The notes under the pieces: generated by a model
What the model was told of the DNA's origin: nothing
Database searches by the model: none
What the model saw: only the letters and a program-made list of their open reading frames with translations
Made by a program: the position numbers and the translations under genes
Part shown: piece after piece, positions 46,410-58,784 of the stretch
Numbering within the stretch: the stretch's first letter is position 1
How the letters are laid out: each line of letters begins with the position of its first letter
From: Chelydra serpentina
Lineage: Eukaryota > Chordata > Testudines > Chelydridae
DNA length: 64,000 nucleotides
Direction of reading: 5' to 3'
NCBI GenBank assembly: GCA_037349315.1
Contig: JBAIAC010000004.1
Span: forward strand, 78,360,501-78,424,500

Positions 46410-47640
46410 GTGAAGGGGCCAAAGGAAGGACCTAAGAAACAAGAACTGATATATAGGCTGAGGCTGAGTTGTCCAGAACCTTGAAGGTGTTGACTAGAAG
46501 TTTAAACTTGACATGATAAACAAGGGGGAAACCAGGAAGGAACTGAAGAGGAGACTAATGTGATATGTTTGACAATCAAGGAAGATAATTTTGACAGCCA
46601 GATTTTGAGAGAAAGCTGTTGCAGTAATCAAGGTGGGAGATTATCAGGGCACTGACGAGTGCTTTAGATATCAGGATATAAAACAAATATTGAATTTTTG
46701 TTCTGGTGTGGAGAAGGAAGTGGCAAGATTTGATAACCACCTGGACATGAAGAGGAAGATAGGATCCTCTTTGGCACCTCCTCAACATTGTCAACAGGGA
46801 GAAGGATTGATTGTGTAGTCCACACCAACAGAGAAAGAAAGAAGTAAAGAGGATTGAGAAGGACAATGAGAAGTTCAGACTTATGTGTATAGAACCTGAA
46901 TTGGTAGTAAGCTAACCAGAATGGTAAGTCCAAGACAGTCAGATACACAGGACTCAATGGTTGTGGATAGTGCCTGAGAGTAGAAAGTTAGACTTGTGAG
47001 TTATCCATGTAGAAACGATAGTTGAATCCATGCACACTGACAAGGTGTTGAGGGAGAAGAGGAGGGACTTGCACAGATCCCAGTGAAAATCCAGTAAGCA
47101 GAAGGTGAAAGGTCATCAAATGACATGCTAAAAGAAAGGTCTGAGAGAGAAGGACAGAGTGTTAAAGAGGATGGGGTGATTAGCAATGCTGAATGCTGAT
47201 GTAAGAACAAAGGATGAGATTGGGGTAGAGGCCAGGAAGAGGTAATTAGATGCCTTGGTGAGAGAGGTTTCAGTGGAATGGAGATCTGAAATCTAAAATG
47301 GAGGGAATCCAGGAGGGAGTTATCAGAGAAGAAGTGTGAGCAATTTCCGTAAATATCCTGTTCAAGGAACTTAGAGGTAAAGGGAGGAAGGAGGGATATT
47401 TGGACCCTAGTTGGAGATAGTGGTGGGGTTAAGGCTTGTTTTCCAGGGGATTCAATCTACAGGACAGTACACTGCAGGAAAGGAGAGAGAAGAGAGGGGG
47501 ACATGGAGAGTCAGTGCGGGCAGGAGAAAAGTAATTTAGTATTTGGGGTGGAATGGAAAATAGGACAGAGGGTCTCAGCTGCAAGAAATGAGACCACTCC
47601 ACTGAGAACAATCTGCCTGTTTTGGTGTCTCTGAATTCCT
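46410..47640 (-). pseudogene. L2-like LINE RT remnant (minus strand)
   Basis: Minus-strand frames read ALVSALIISHLDYCNSFL (about 46600-46660), matching the RT thumb motif (VxSRLDYCN) of L2-type LINEs, followed nearer 46480-46500 by VKFKLLVNTFKVLDN, matching the K-x-l-x-x-x-x-K-a-l block. Upstream, 46700-47640, is decayed coding text with many stops. No catalytic box could be read with confidence. Confidence 0.6.
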
Positions 47641-47948
47641 GCAAAGTAATATATTTTATATCTTGTTTTCAATTAATGTCCTCTGTGTCTTATGGAGGCC
47701 TCATTTAATTTAACTACATTTTCATATTTGCTGATAAGATAACTTATGTAATCACCTTATTGAAGTAGCTCTTTTAATTATTTTTTCTTTCAGAAGATTT
47801 AGTTTTCAAAATTCCTCATTTCCACTGCTGTGAGCATCTTTTTTTAATGTTGTCAGATTTAATTTTAATATACTTCTGCTGTGGCCTGGGTTTAATACAT
47901 TATTTAAATAGGCCGAGTTAAATATTTTCTGTGTAATTGTGAGGAGAC
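47641..47948. other. No recognised feature
   Basis: Very AT-rich; possibly unique sequence. Confidence 0.35.
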
Positions 47949-48230
47949 AGATTACTTACCAGTAACTGAGGCTCTTCAATAATATTGCCTTTGCATATTT
48001 ACACTCGTGGGATGCACCATCCTAGTGCTATTGAGCTCCAAGAATCATCTAGAAAACCAGTGCCCAGAGTGGTCACATGAGTACTTCCTCACAGCCTGAA
48101 TGTTTGAAGTGGTTATATTTAGAGGCCCATGGAGTCCTCAGCCACTTTAGTTGCTTCTGCTAAATCCAGAGGTACTCGGAGAGTAGAACTCTGAGGAACC
48201 CTTAGAAAAACCAATGGGTACCAGCCAGAA
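47949..48230. repeat. Possible DIRS terminal-repeat fragment
   Basis: AGATTACTTACCAGTAACTG followed by GCTCTTCAA resembles the outer end of the DIRS-type repeat at 35058 (CAGTTACTTACT...TTTTTCAAGAT). The rest is decayed. Confidence 0.35.
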
Positions 48231-48426
48231 GACTGAAGTACATCAGAAATAAGGGTCCCACACCATCCCCAAAAGAGAATGAGTTAAATGGAGTTCTTGG
48301 GATCAGCATTATTGGAAGGGCATGGAACAAAGAGAGCTGAAATTAAGGCCACTGATCCACTTGCACCCTCCCTGGATCCATGACAATGTTTCTTCTTCCT
48401 TCAAGTGATGCCATCAATACTCAGTC

Positions 48427-48917
48427 ATAGGCCAGGTCTACACCAGGAGCATTTTGCTGGTATAACTATACCAATATACTATGCCAGCAAAGCACTCCTA
48501 GTGTAGTCACTTAAACCAGACCACTTTTGCCAATGTAGCTTATTCCAGCACACTCAACTAAAGAGCAAATAATGGCGAAGAGGAGCCTCAGACAAAGATT
48601 TGGTTTCACTTTTTATAAATATTTGATTAAGTCCTAGTGGATGGAAACTGAGATGTCACTCTCCATTCCCCTTCCTTCCTTCCCTTTTCCATTCCTTTCC
48701 TTTTTTGTTCTTTCTAGTCTCCCGTTAAATTAAAAAAAAACTTTTTTCAATAAAATATAAATAAACAAAAGGAATCCAAATCACCAAAAAACTGTCACCA
48801 AAAGTGCAGTTTTTCCAGTATAACTGCAGCTATACTAGGTGCTTTACTGGCCCAGCTCTGTCAGTCAACAATGACACAACTATGCCAGGAAATGTCTGTA
48901 GTGTAGACCTGGTCCTA
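48427..48917. repeat. MITE with TAGACCTGG ends, internally interrupted
   Basis: GGCCAGGTCTACACCAGGAG at the left and GTGTAGACCTGGTCCTAG at the right are inverted. Inner blocks (GGTATAACTATACCA; CCAGTATAACTGCAG) also pair. An A/T-rich stretch of about 240 bp near 48560-48800 does not fit the palindrome and looks inserted. Confidence 0.55.
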
Positions 48918-50535
48918 GAGGAGGCTCCCTGACTGAGCTCCACTTTTATCTTTTTTTTAAAAAAAAAAAAGTATAGCTTCCTTTTCAGGTAGTCACTGTG
49001 AGGTCTGAGGGGTGTTCAATAAATATTTTGTAAGTCTATCTTCCCATGATGAATATTTCTAACATAATTATTTGCGACTTATTTTTGACATCAACATATG
49101 TCTTCAAGGTTGGGAGTTCATAACATTAAGCTCTGCTTTAGGCACAGGAAACAAATGCCATCCATTTTGATAAGATGTGTCTCCAAGAAAACAAGGATAG
49201 TAGATTGTAGTTTGTGCATTGTAGCATCTGCTTTCAAATAATCAAAACACTCCTTTGGGGCTTTGAGTTATCTAAATGCTAAATTAAGGATGCTAATCAT
49301 ATTTCCAGTTCCTTTTCAAGTTATTATATTTGTATTTTAATAAGTGTGTTGGTATAATCACTCAAGCTGCATTTCTTACTCCTTCCTTCTTTAGGGGATC
49401 TTTCTGATTATGATTGTTTTTCTTCACAACATTAAATGGCATATGAGCAATGTTGCTACAGTGATTCCTAGACTCAGTGCACTAATGCACGTTCATTTAA
49501 TTCCTTTCATTTTATTTTTATTGCAGCAAAGGGCATGAATTGGAAATTTGTTTTATGGCTAAAGATGAGGTAAGGCAGAGGGAATGGATGATTCAACAGA
49601 TACTGAGCCTTTCAGGCAACTAGTTCAAATCCAGCCTACGATGGTAGTCATTACCATCACATAGATGTGGTTGGTGTGCATAATCCAGGTGTTAGTGGAC
49701 AGCTGTCCATGGCACAAATTACTTTAATTTCTAGCCATGTATAAAATGGATTTAGAGAACTATCCTCTGAGCAGAGGTGATCACTAGAGCTCAGTTCATC
49801 AGAGCGCTTCAACATATACTTTAAGCATGGGATTAGTTCCACTGTCTTCAAGCAATATGACTGACTGCAATCAAACTATTCACCTGCTTAAAACTAAGCA
49901 CATGGCTCAGGACCCAGATTAAGGGCAAAGCAGTATGAGAAAGTATTCTTCGCTCTGTGCATAAATAGAGGACTCCATTCTCCACTGCTGTCAGTGTGCC
50001 ACCTCTCAAAAGCACTAACCTCACCTACACAAATGTTAAAAGACAAAAATTAGGGTACAGAGGTGGCTTATCTGATGACAAACACTGCAACTCATGTTAG
50101 GAACACCTAAATTGTAACTAATGTATCTCGGCACCACAGAAACCAGACACAAGGAAGCCACATAGCATAAAATCGCTTTAAACATCTGTCAACAGCACAC
50201 TGAGCTCATTACAGACTCTTTTGTGCTGCCTTAAACACAGAGGTAATTTTTTTAAAACACAATTTTAGAAACATAATCACATTGCTTGGACAGTGAGAGA
50301 CAAAGCTCCTCTAAAATGTAATATAGGAAGTAAACAAACACGCAAGGAAGGTTTAAATGAGTGGTTTGGGAGTATGGAAGGTTCTTTCAGATGTAAGTAG
50401 GGTCTGAATGAATTCTCCCCTGACAGCTAGCTGGGAGCAGGAGAGACTTCAGGAGCAAACTCTATTAACATGAATGCACCTATTCTGTGTAGGTATATAG
50501 CAGACAGGAGCTCTGTTGCTCAAAAGTGATCAATT
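48918..50535. other. No firm feature
   Basis: AT-rich. Decayed palindromic text near 49820-49940. Confidence 0.35.
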
Positions 50536-51166
50536 TTGGCTGGTGCTGGGTTACAAAACACTGTACTAAATGCAGGGGTAGTGAAATGTTATCCATGTTA
50601 TCGTTATGGCGTGAGTAAAAGGGAACAGAACTGTACTGACCCTGTCCTGATTGAGGGGCACATCAGTCCCCAGGTGGCGAGGAGCAGCGGCTGGTGGGGC
50701 AAGCAAGGTGCCTTCTTCCCTGGGTTGGGAGATGAACTCACACAGATGCACCTCTGAACTCTGGGTCCTCACTGACCAAGGACACCCACCATGAGTGGGG
50801 TATGGTGATAGAGGGGCACAGAAAAGGAACTGTTGGTTGTAGAACTCAGGACCATGAGGCAGAAGGCACTGCCCCACTCACTGTGGGGTGGGTCTCCTGC
50901 CCACAGTTTTATAATGATGAATCCTGCGAGCGGCATTTTCCCTATTTAATGTTGAGTGACTTCTCTCCTTTCATTAAAAGTTTCTTTTCTACACTCAGAC
51001 TCTGTGCTTGCGAGTGGGGAAATATTGTCTCCCAGAGGCACCCAGGGGTGCTGTGTAATTTTCCCAGGTCACTGGGTGGGGGCTTGAGCCGGTTTTGTGT
51101 TGTATTGTTGAAAAATAACCCCTGGAGATTGAACCCAGCCCTGGTTGCTGACAGAAGGGTTACACA
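50536..51166 (+). repeat. Probable solo LTR or LTR fragment
   Basis: CATTAAAAG near 50972 (weak poly(A) signal) is followed by ACACTCAGACTCTGTGCTTGC, a GTCACTGGGTGGGGGC block and an end near GACAGAAGGGTTACA. I recall this as the R-U5 part of a reptile LTR. The left boundary is uncertain and no duplication was found. Confidence 0.45.
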
Positions 51167-51194
51167 AACAATGGACAAAAAGGGAGAGGACAAT

Positions 51195-51395
51195 GTGAAT
51201 GTTGGGAATAATACCTACCTCTTTAGCACTAGCTCTTACAAAAGGAGGTCGGTATCATTATTCCCATTTTACAAAGTGGGGAAACTGAGGCACAGAGGCT
51301 TGCCCAAGGTTTCTTAGCAGACCAGTGGCAGAGCTGGGACTAAGCCCAGGCTTTCAGAGTGCCACATCAATGCCCTATCCACTTGGCCACAAATG
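51195..51395 (-). repeat. MIR-type CORE-SINE (minus strand)
   Basis: CATTATTCCCATTTTACAAA, GGGGAAACTGAGGCACAGAG, GCTTGCCCAAGG and GTGGCAGAGCTGGGAC are the core and tRNA-side blocks of MIR elements read on the opposite strand. Confidence 0.85.
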
Positions 51396-52494
51396 AACCA
51401 AATAAGCAGTACAATTTTCAGAAGTAGATGGTGGTGAGCCATGTGAATGCTCAGGTTTTCTACTGACCTCACAGGTAAGATTCTGGAATCCATTTTTCTC
51501 CCTTAAAAAGGCATACTCAGGATATGGTAAAGCACAGTAAATTATATCAGCACTACGAAAATAGGAGAATAGCTAGTTTTTCTACTATTCTACTCATTAT
51601 TTACCTATCAAAAAATAATACAAAAATCACTCCCACAAGTATGTATTGATATTGAAATTAATAGTAATCTGGTCAGGACTGACCTTAGTCAGACAATGCC
51701 CTGAATTCATTTGGCACCTGGAAAATATGAGAGTTGTGATAAAACATTCATGTACTACGCCAATGGTGCTTTGTGGCACAATTCTCATTCCTACACAAAG
51801 TCCGGAAGGTGATTTTTCAGAAAGTTTTTGTATTCTATTAGTCATTTATCTATTTAATATTCAGTAGGTAGCTATACTGTCAGCCATCTGGTCCTTGCAT
51901 ACTTTAAAAGCCCACCAGAATCAAACTGTAAATGATACATTTTGAATGAAGGTTTATCAATACAAATTTCTCTTCAAAGAGTACAACCCCGATGTAAGTG
52001 CAGTAGAATGAAATAAAGCAAGGATTCTCCATTTCTCTCCTCTCCCACAGCTTGTAGCCTTTCCATTGAGTCACTTGTAACTGGTCGTCTTGAGATGACA
52101 CCCATACTATTTAGTGCTTGGTTCAACAACACATAATAGGAGATGTCACAGTAGTAGCATAATAATTTAATGGGATGCTTCTGGAAGATAAGGAGTTGCT
52201 GGTTGTAATTGACCAAATCTGCTTCAGGGGGAGATGGAGAATGGCACCTGATAAACAATGCATGAGAAATCCATGGCTAATTATCAAATGACTCTTGAGG
52301 CTACCAATAATTTTTCAGGAATGGTTCTGAATCTTCTGGGTAGCCTTTTAGCCTCCCAAATGGGTGAGTTTTAGTGGCAGGACAGAGGGGAAGTTCAGAA
52401 TGAAAAATGTAGTAGTGGCTGCTTTCATTCCAAAAGTGAGAGCTTGGGTGAGCATGGAGTTGACTAGTCAATTGTGAAATCCACAGCCCTTTAA
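51396..52494. other. No recognised feature
   Basis: AT-rich spacer; no coding or repeat signature recognised. Confidence 0.35.
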
Positions 52495-52742
52495 AATAGC
52501 ACTTTTACACTATTTTTACACTGCAAGTGAAGGTGTGATCTAGGCACACCATGCTACCTTCAATCTAGCTATCACAAGTAGGTGGCAGGGGCTTCAGTGC
52601 AGCAATCCTTATCCAGTGCTGAAGGCCATGCTGCCACTCCTTCTCTACTAGCATTACTCACACTAGCTAGATTAAAGCTAGAGCAGGTATACCCACCCAT
52701 GCTACAAGCACACCTTCATTTGCAGTGTAGACATACCCTTAA
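52495..52742. repeat. MITE-like repeat with GTAGACATACC end
   Basis: ACTGCAAGTGAAGGTGTGAT near the left and CACCTTCATTTGCAGTGTAG at the right are inverted. CTAGCT / AGCTAG blocks lie inside. Similar in plan to the repeats at 44770 and 56855. Confidence 0.6.
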
Positions 52743-53831
52743 TCTGTAGCTCTCAAATTTACTGACTCAGCAAGGGGATTGTGACTAACTCTGAGCACAT
52801 GAATAGTCCCATTAAATTGGGGCTACTTGTTTACTTAAGCACATGCCTAACTGTAAGCAATCTTGCTGAATTGGGGCTAAAGGTAAGTAAGCATTGACTG
52901 GGCAAAAGGCATGATAGTCAGTGGCAAGAACAGAATGCAGGTTTCTTGACTTCTAGTTTTAGTGTCTTATCAACTGGCTTATACTGCTCTGGGAGGCTAA
53001 ATGGCTGAGAAATCATCGTTGAAAGCCCGTGGGTTTTTCATAAAATAATTTCCCTGGAAGTTTTCCCATAAGTGATCATTCAGTCATGTGATGTTGTGAT
53101 CAAAAGAAAAATGGAATCTTATTTTAGCTTTCTGAACTTTCTTAGAAGGCAAATCAATTTGGTTTCCATTACAAGTTTTGCTGAACTATTTGAAAATAAC
53201 TCAGTCAACCACCCATGGCATTTGAGGCCTCCTGACTATAGCCAGATGTTCACAAGTTTGCACACGTGCTGGTTTTGTGGTGTCTTCCCCACCTATTCTT
53301 CCAGCCATGTTGCTGGAGACCAGATAAATGGAAAAATTCTCTTTTTGAGTTAAGAAATTTTTTGTGATATAACATACTGTTCCTTTTCACGCTGACACAA
53401 AAAAATCAAATGGCCAATAATAACCTTTCACAGAGATACCAACTACTGTAACATTCAAGTGATGGGTCTCCAGTCAGATAAGGCTCTACAGTGAGCCAAC
53501 CAATTATTTATTTTCAGCAAAAAATAATAATAATGAATGGGCCAAATTCTGGTCCAGAGTGCAGCATTATTGGGTTTTACATAGTCTGCCCTCCTCCATG
53601 GCTACAGAGGTGAGGATGATATCACAGGAGCCAATGCAGTCTCAACACTTCAATGAAGGGTTGGTGGATGTGGGACTGACAAGCTACAGCTGGAATACCC
53701 CAGGTGGGCCAGAAAGTGAAGTCACAGCTGACAAGGAGAGAGCTGAAAGGATCCCATTGAGGTGAGGATCCTTCAGTAGCAATCAGGGTGAATGGGAGAA
53801 TGAGACCCCTTAGAAGTCCAATGCACACATT
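52743..53831. other. No firm feature
   Basis: A decayed palindromic fragment near 52790-52880; otherwise nothing recognised. Confidence 0.35.
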
Positions 53832-54008
53832 GGGGGGAGGGATAGCTCAGTGGTTTGAGCATTGGCCTGCTAAACCCTGGGTTGTGAGTTCAATCCTTGA
53901 GGGGGCCATTTAGGGATCTGGGGCAAAAATTGGGGATTGGTCCTGCTTTGAGCAGGGGGTTGGACTAGATGACCTCCTAAGGTCTCTTCCAACCCTGATA
54001 TTCTATGA
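53832..54008 (+). mobile_element. tRNA-derived SINE with CR1-like tail (Cry type)
   Basis: GGGATAGCTCAGTGGTTTGA (A box), GTTGTGAGTTCAATCCTTGA (B box), CATTTAGGGATCTGGGGCAA, then the CR1-like tail GGTTGGACTAGATGACCTCC to GATATTCTATGACTCTAT. Complete and close to the other two copies. Confidence 0.9.
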
Positions 54009-54449
54009 CTCTATCTCACCATCTCCCTCTTCCAGCTCTACCCTGATAATGTGCAAGCTATTTTTGTAATGAATACTGTAAAAGGACCCTGTTTTTATGC
54101 TCTCTCTCATTCCTCACTACCACTGACACCTTTCCTAGAGCACATGAGGATTACTGTCCGTGAAGACTTGAGTAACCCCTGTAGCCCACTTGATGGGGAG
54201 AGAGGGGGTGGGAACTGTGGAGGGTTGGTCACAGACCCATGATGCATTTCTATACGCATAAGTACATTGTTTACCTGACAGTTCCAATGAGCTAGCAGCT
54301 CTGTGTTAGAATCTTATAGCTAAAGGATAAAAAGATCAACTATACTTAAAGTGACAGACTTCATTTTCAAAAGTCACTCACTGATGTAGGAGTCTGTGTC
54401 CCATTGGGTTTCGGTAAGACTTGGGTTCCTAAGAGTCTGTCACTTTTGT
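54009..54449. other. No recognised feature
   Basis: Spacer between the SINE and a MIR. Confidence 0.35.
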
Positions 54450-54585
54450 AAAAGAAACAATGGTCCAGTGGTTGGAAATCTTGTCCATGCTCTGCCAAGA
54501 TATCCTATGTGACCTTCGGTAAGTCATTTAGCCACACTTCCCCATCTTCCCTACCTCACAGGATTGTTGTGAGGATGTATGCTTG
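54450..54585 (+). repeat. MIR-type CORE-SINE
   Basis: GGTCCAGTGGTTGGAAATC, GTGACCTTCGGTAAGTCATT and TACCTCACAGGATTGTTGTG are consecutive MIR blocks in forward orientation, with decay between. Confidence 0.75.
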
Positions 54586-54655
54586 TCCACATGTATGATG
54601 GTGTAAATTGTCAGCTCCACTGACCTCAATGAAGCTGTGACAATTTACATTAGAT

Positions 54656-55109
54656 CAGTGGTCCCCAAACTGTGGGGCATGCCCCCCTAGGGGCCTGTGG
54701 AGGAACATTCAGGGGAGCACACTAGGGTGGAGGGGGGAGAAAGCACCACACTTGCAGATCTGCTTTGCCTCCAGACCTGGGCCAGCACCCATGGGAGGCA
54801 GGGAGGGAGTGCCACACTCTGCCCCCCATATCACTTCCACCCCAACCCCATTCAGCCCCCAGTCCTGCTTCACCTCCAGACCAGATCCACCCCCAGCCTC
54901 GCTCCACCCCCCAGCCCAGCTCTGCCCTCATTTTCTCTCTGCCTCTAGGCCCAGCTCCTCTCCCATCCCCACTCCCCCTCCTCACTCCACCTTCAGCCCA
55001 ACCTCTGCTGCTGAGGAAGCCTTGACTGTGCAGTAATGGAGCGGGAAGGGCGCAGACAGATTCTATTAACAGTAAGGTGGTCGTGACCAGAAAAGTTTGG
55101 GCTCCACTG
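54656..55109. mobile_element. hAT MITE with C-rich interior (454 bp)
   Basis: Ends CAGTGGTCCCCAAACT and AGTTTGGGCTCCACTG are inverted. The flanks CATTAGAT (54648-54655) and CAGTAGAT (55110-55117) match at 7 of 8 bases, as an old 8-bp duplication would. The middle is CCAGCC/CACCCC-rich and produces long spurious ORFs in several frames. Confidence 0.8.
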
Positions 55110-55299
55110 CAGTAGATGGGGATCTGCCCCAAGAAGTAATTCTCATCTATTTATCTCTGATTGAGTAAATTCGTGGATCAGAAGCTAAAATTTGGAAAAC
55201 CCTAAGCAAATGTATTTTAAAAAGCTGTAATATTACAGTTTCCAAAATGACGTGTGCAGAGACACTTTGCAAACTCAAAACAAGGGTGATAATTAATAC

Positions 55300-55490
55300 A
55301 TAGCAACTGTCTAGTACTTTGCACTATACAAACATTAGCCCTCACGCTACACCTGTGAATTAGGTTAGAGACCAGATAACTTGGATAGAGACGTTAAATG
55401 ACTCATTCCAGACCGCACAGTAAGTCAATGACAGAAATGATATTAGAACTGGGGAATTCCTGGCTTCCAGCCCTGAGCCTAATACATCCA
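55300..55490 (-). repeat. Probable MIR remnant (minus strand)
   Basis: GTACTTTGCACTATACAAAC, then GTTAAATGACTCATTCC and CAGTAAGTCAATGACAGAAA and GAACTGGGGAATTCCTGGCT follow MIR block order on the opposite strand, strongly decayed. Confidence 0.5.
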
Positions 55491-55845
55491 TGTTAATATC
55501 TAATTTTTTCATATCTTCCTTTCATTTTTTAGCTTTTACTCATGGTTCTACCAAAAAAATCTATTAGTGTCGCCTCTCAAAGGGTGTAATCTCTCTTGAA
55601 ATGTTTCAGTCAGTTTTTGTTCTGCCTAAAATAGACTTCGCTGATCTAACTATATCTTTGTACATGTATGATTACAGTATTTTTATAATTGAAGGGTTTA
55701 CTCTAGGTAGTGTTTGAAATACTTCTGTGACCAGCATGCATGATAATGCATTTGGAAGCAACAAGACTGGTTAGGGAACTAAGCTGTGATTTTAAAAAAA
55801 ATGTCCATTGCATAAAGGAAGAAAAAACCTACAATCACCACTGCA

Positions 55846-55880
55846 TGTGCACGCACACACACAAACACACACGCGCGCGC
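55846..55880. repeat. (CA)n / (CG)n microsatellite
   Basis: GCACGCACACACACAAACAC followed by ACACGCGCGCGC. Confidence 0.85.
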
Positions 55881-56854
55881 TACCCATACTGGCCAAAGGG
55901 TGCCCAGATACAAAGATTATTTCTCCTTAATAATCTCTTTGTCAAGCTGCTGTAGATCACCAACCACACCTGCTCTGCTGTTCATCTGTAACTATAATAT
56001 AAGGAAAGATTTGCCTCCTTAAGTAGTGCCACATGTAAATATTTCCTTTAATAAAGAAATTGGAGACTCAAATGTGCAGGTGACACTCCAGAAATAGTAA
56101 CACTCTCCTTCTCCTTAGTTGAGCCACCTATGATATCATAAAAAATATACTAATATATCTATATATATCCACTTATACTACAGTAAAAATATATGGCATA
56201 AATGGCACTTTAAATGATTTTTTCTAAAGGAAAAAAGGGAATGAGTGATGACGACTGGGAAGCATTTACATAGGATCTGTTATATGTGCACTTTTGCAGC
56301 GTTCATCTCTGAGATATGCTTTATCTATCATCGATAGTTATGCTTTGCTTACTGAGAACATTGCGAACAAGTGGAAGTACTCTGTTTAATAAAGAGATGA
56401 TGAAAGAGGCTTTTTAGAGGTTTAGAGAATGCCAGTTAGTCTTTACATAAATTGATTCAGGGTACAGCATGATGTAAACATTTTCCCTTTCTAGCCTTTA
56501 TTTTTTAATGTTACAGGCTGCATTAGTTATATGAGGATAGTACATGACTTGAATTATTGTGGAGTATTTTGGGTGTACAAGCTGAATCCTTAAGATACTC
56601 AACCTATCACGTATCCACCTTCTCTGTACTTTCTTATATCTGTTACATTAAATTTTTACAAAGAGAAACATATTGTGTGTACACATACAGTTGGTATACA
56701 TAGATCTGTATATGGGTCATACATAGCTCTACATATGCAACCCTTCTGCCAGGTGATGTTGACAGTAACAAGGGCCAGGTTCAATATCAAGCGCGTCCTC
56801 TTAACATTACAAAACAGAACTGGCTCAGCCCTCCCCATCCAGAAATCTGGATAT
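55881..56854. other. No recognised feature
   Basis: AT-rich, with TATATATA-rich text near 56150. Confidence 0.35.
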
Positions 56855-57120
56855 ACTTATGCTAGCTCTTATCGAGTTAGCATGCCAAAAAAAAATAGTG
56901 TAGCCATGGCAGCAGCATGTGCAGCAGCACAGGCTAGTCACCCTGAATACAAACCCACCTGGACTCCCTGGGTATGGACTCAGGGCAGCTAGCCCATGCC
57001 ACCTCTGCCCACGCTATCGCGTCCACATTACTATTTTTAGTGAGCTAGCTCAATGAGAGCTAGCATATGTCTACATGAGCTGGGATTCACTCCCCTCGCT
57101 CCAAGTGTAGACATAACCTC
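56855..57120. repeat. MITE-like repeat with GTAGACATAACC end
   Basis: GCTAGCTC blocks occur near both ends in opposite senses, with CTATTTTTAGTGAGCTAGCT near 57035 and terminus CCAAGTGTAGACATAACCTC. The left end is unclear. Confidence 0.5.
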
Positions 57121-57399
57121 AGAGGCAACACGTCCCCCTCTGGCTTTCACTTATGTTTGGCATCACTTACCCCCTGCTTAGCAAGTGAGCTTAAATTTAG
57201 GGTGACCCTGTCATGTACATGATAAGTTGCAAGGCTGCTACTAGTAGGTCAGACTTCTGTATCAGATACGGACTGGCTACAGAACTTCCTTCTCAGACAG
57301 ATACACCAGAGATGTGTTTTCCATAAGATCCTTTAATGTTCTGCCAGGCATGGCAGAGGTTAGCTTATGTAAGATATGTTACACACAGCACCAAATAGT

Positions 57400-58580
57400 G
57401 GCTGAACCATATAATGCAGTTTACCATTCATTCCATCATGTCTCGCCCTTTAAATTCTACATTCCTACCATTTACAATATTTAGACTGTCACACAGTCTT
57501 TGAGGTTCAATACAAATGAAGCTGGTGTCTCTGAATCACACTGGTTTTCTAGTCACATGACCCAAACGCATAACGACTTGGTCATCTGGCTGTCCTTTAG
57601 TTGCAATGACTGGTTGTGGTCAATTTGGAATCATTGAATCATCGTCGTCTTGTTCCGCATCCACCATCTGTAAACTTTGCTCTGTTGATTGTTCTTTCTG
57701 AAGAACCAACAGTTTCTGTTGAACTCTCCACTGTCAGTCTCAATCGCATATGATCTGGGTGCTGAATTCCTTTTCTTTACAACAGCTGCAGTTATCCATC
57801 CTTTTTCTCCACCCAGTTTGACACAAGCGCAGTCAGCAGGTTCTAGATTTGGCAGTCCCCTGAGTCTCTGCTATTGTAAAAGTGTTTGTACGATCTTTTT
57901 GCCTTTCTAGCCCCTTTGTCTACTCTCATTTGGCCACTTTGGAGATAGACTCTTTTCCAAAGTTGGAATAGTAGTTCTGAGCTGAGTTCCCATCAGGAAT
58001 TGTGCTGGACTATATCCAGTATCTGCTATTGGAGTAGATCTGTAGCTCAGAAGAGCAAGGAATGGCTCTTCCTACTGTAAGATTTCGTTGGCTGTCAGTG
58101 CAGCTCTCTCAGTCTCTCTATTTGCTTGTAGGTAACGTGGGCTGCTAGTAATATGATCAAAATCATATTTTGTTCAGAATGACTTAATGGATGAATGAAT
58201 TGTGGTCCATTGTCCATCACGTGTTGTTCTGGAATACCAAAATAAGCAAAAGCACACTTCAGTTTCTCGATAACTCTGCAGCATGTTATGTCTTTTAAGT
58301 ACATTATTTCTATACATCTGAAAAAGTAGTCCACTATGACTAGGTAATGATGTCCTCTGAATTCACATAAATCTGCAGCTAGTGTCTGTCAAGGTCTGTT
58401 TGGTAAAGGTGTTTGTACACTAAATGGCTCAGCATTGTCTCGTAAGTTTATTTGCACTGGATCTCCTTTCAAAAGTCCAGTATCATCAAATCCTCCATTG
58501 ACATCTTGGACTTTTGTCACTAGGCGCATTATGGCTGCCATGCTGCACCTATTGAAGCACTGGGGATGGGTGGCAGTATG
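57400..58580 (-). pseudogene. Ty3/gypsy pol fragment, integrase fused to RT start (minus strand)
   Basis: Read on the minus strand, 58510-58420 gives the RT entry block (FDDTGLLKGDPVQINLRDNAE). It is followed almost directly, at about 58375-58190, by integrase core text (VDYFFRCIEI, LKCAFAYFGIPEQHVMDNGP), where the second catalytic Asp is in the DNGP block, and then an integrase C-terminal side to about 57650 with stops. In an intact element RT and RNase H separate these blocks, so a deletion of well over 1 kb is inferred. Stops and frameshifts mark it dead. Confidence 0.75.
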
Positions 58581-58760
58581 TGTGACATACCACAACCCAA
58601 CCTCAGCCAGACTTGGCAGATCATTAAAGGATCTTGTGGAAGAGGCATCTCTGGTGTATCTCTCTGAGAAGGAAGCCCTGTAGTCTGTTCATATCTGATA
58701 CAGAAGCCTGACCTGCTAGTAGCAGCCTTGTAACCTGCCATGTACAAGGTGTATGGGGCA
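58581..58760 (+). repeat. Ty3/gypsy LTR or LTR-like segment
   Basis: It starts TGTGACATACCACA and ends GTATGGGGCA. A TGG-initial primer-site-like sequence follows, as after a 5' LTR. About 75 bp of it (58638-58715) recurs at 59888-59965, supporting a terminal repeat. Only 180 bp, so it may be a truncated LTR. Confidence 0.55.
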
Positions 58761-58772
58761 TGGTGTCAGACG
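58761..58772 (+). promoter_or_regulatory. Primer-binding-site-like sequence, possibly tRNA-Leu
   Basis: TGGTGTCAGACG lies immediately after the LTR-like CA end. The first ten bases match the complement of a tRNA-Leu 3' end (CAG/CAA type) as I recall it. Confidence 0.45.
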
Positions 58773-58784
58773 TAAACTACTGTA

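Noticed and set aside
50802..51317. 171-residue plus-strand ORF
   Set aside because: It crosses from an LTR-like repeat into a MIR; no family resemblance.
53832..54008. tRNA-like sequence as a tRNA gene
   Set aside because: The A and B boxes are those of a SINE with a CR1 tail; no cloverleaf acceptor stem or anticodon arm fits a functional tRNA.
54722..55132. Pro-rich ORFs on both strands
   Set aside because: They lie in the C-rich core of a hAT MITE and have no domain.
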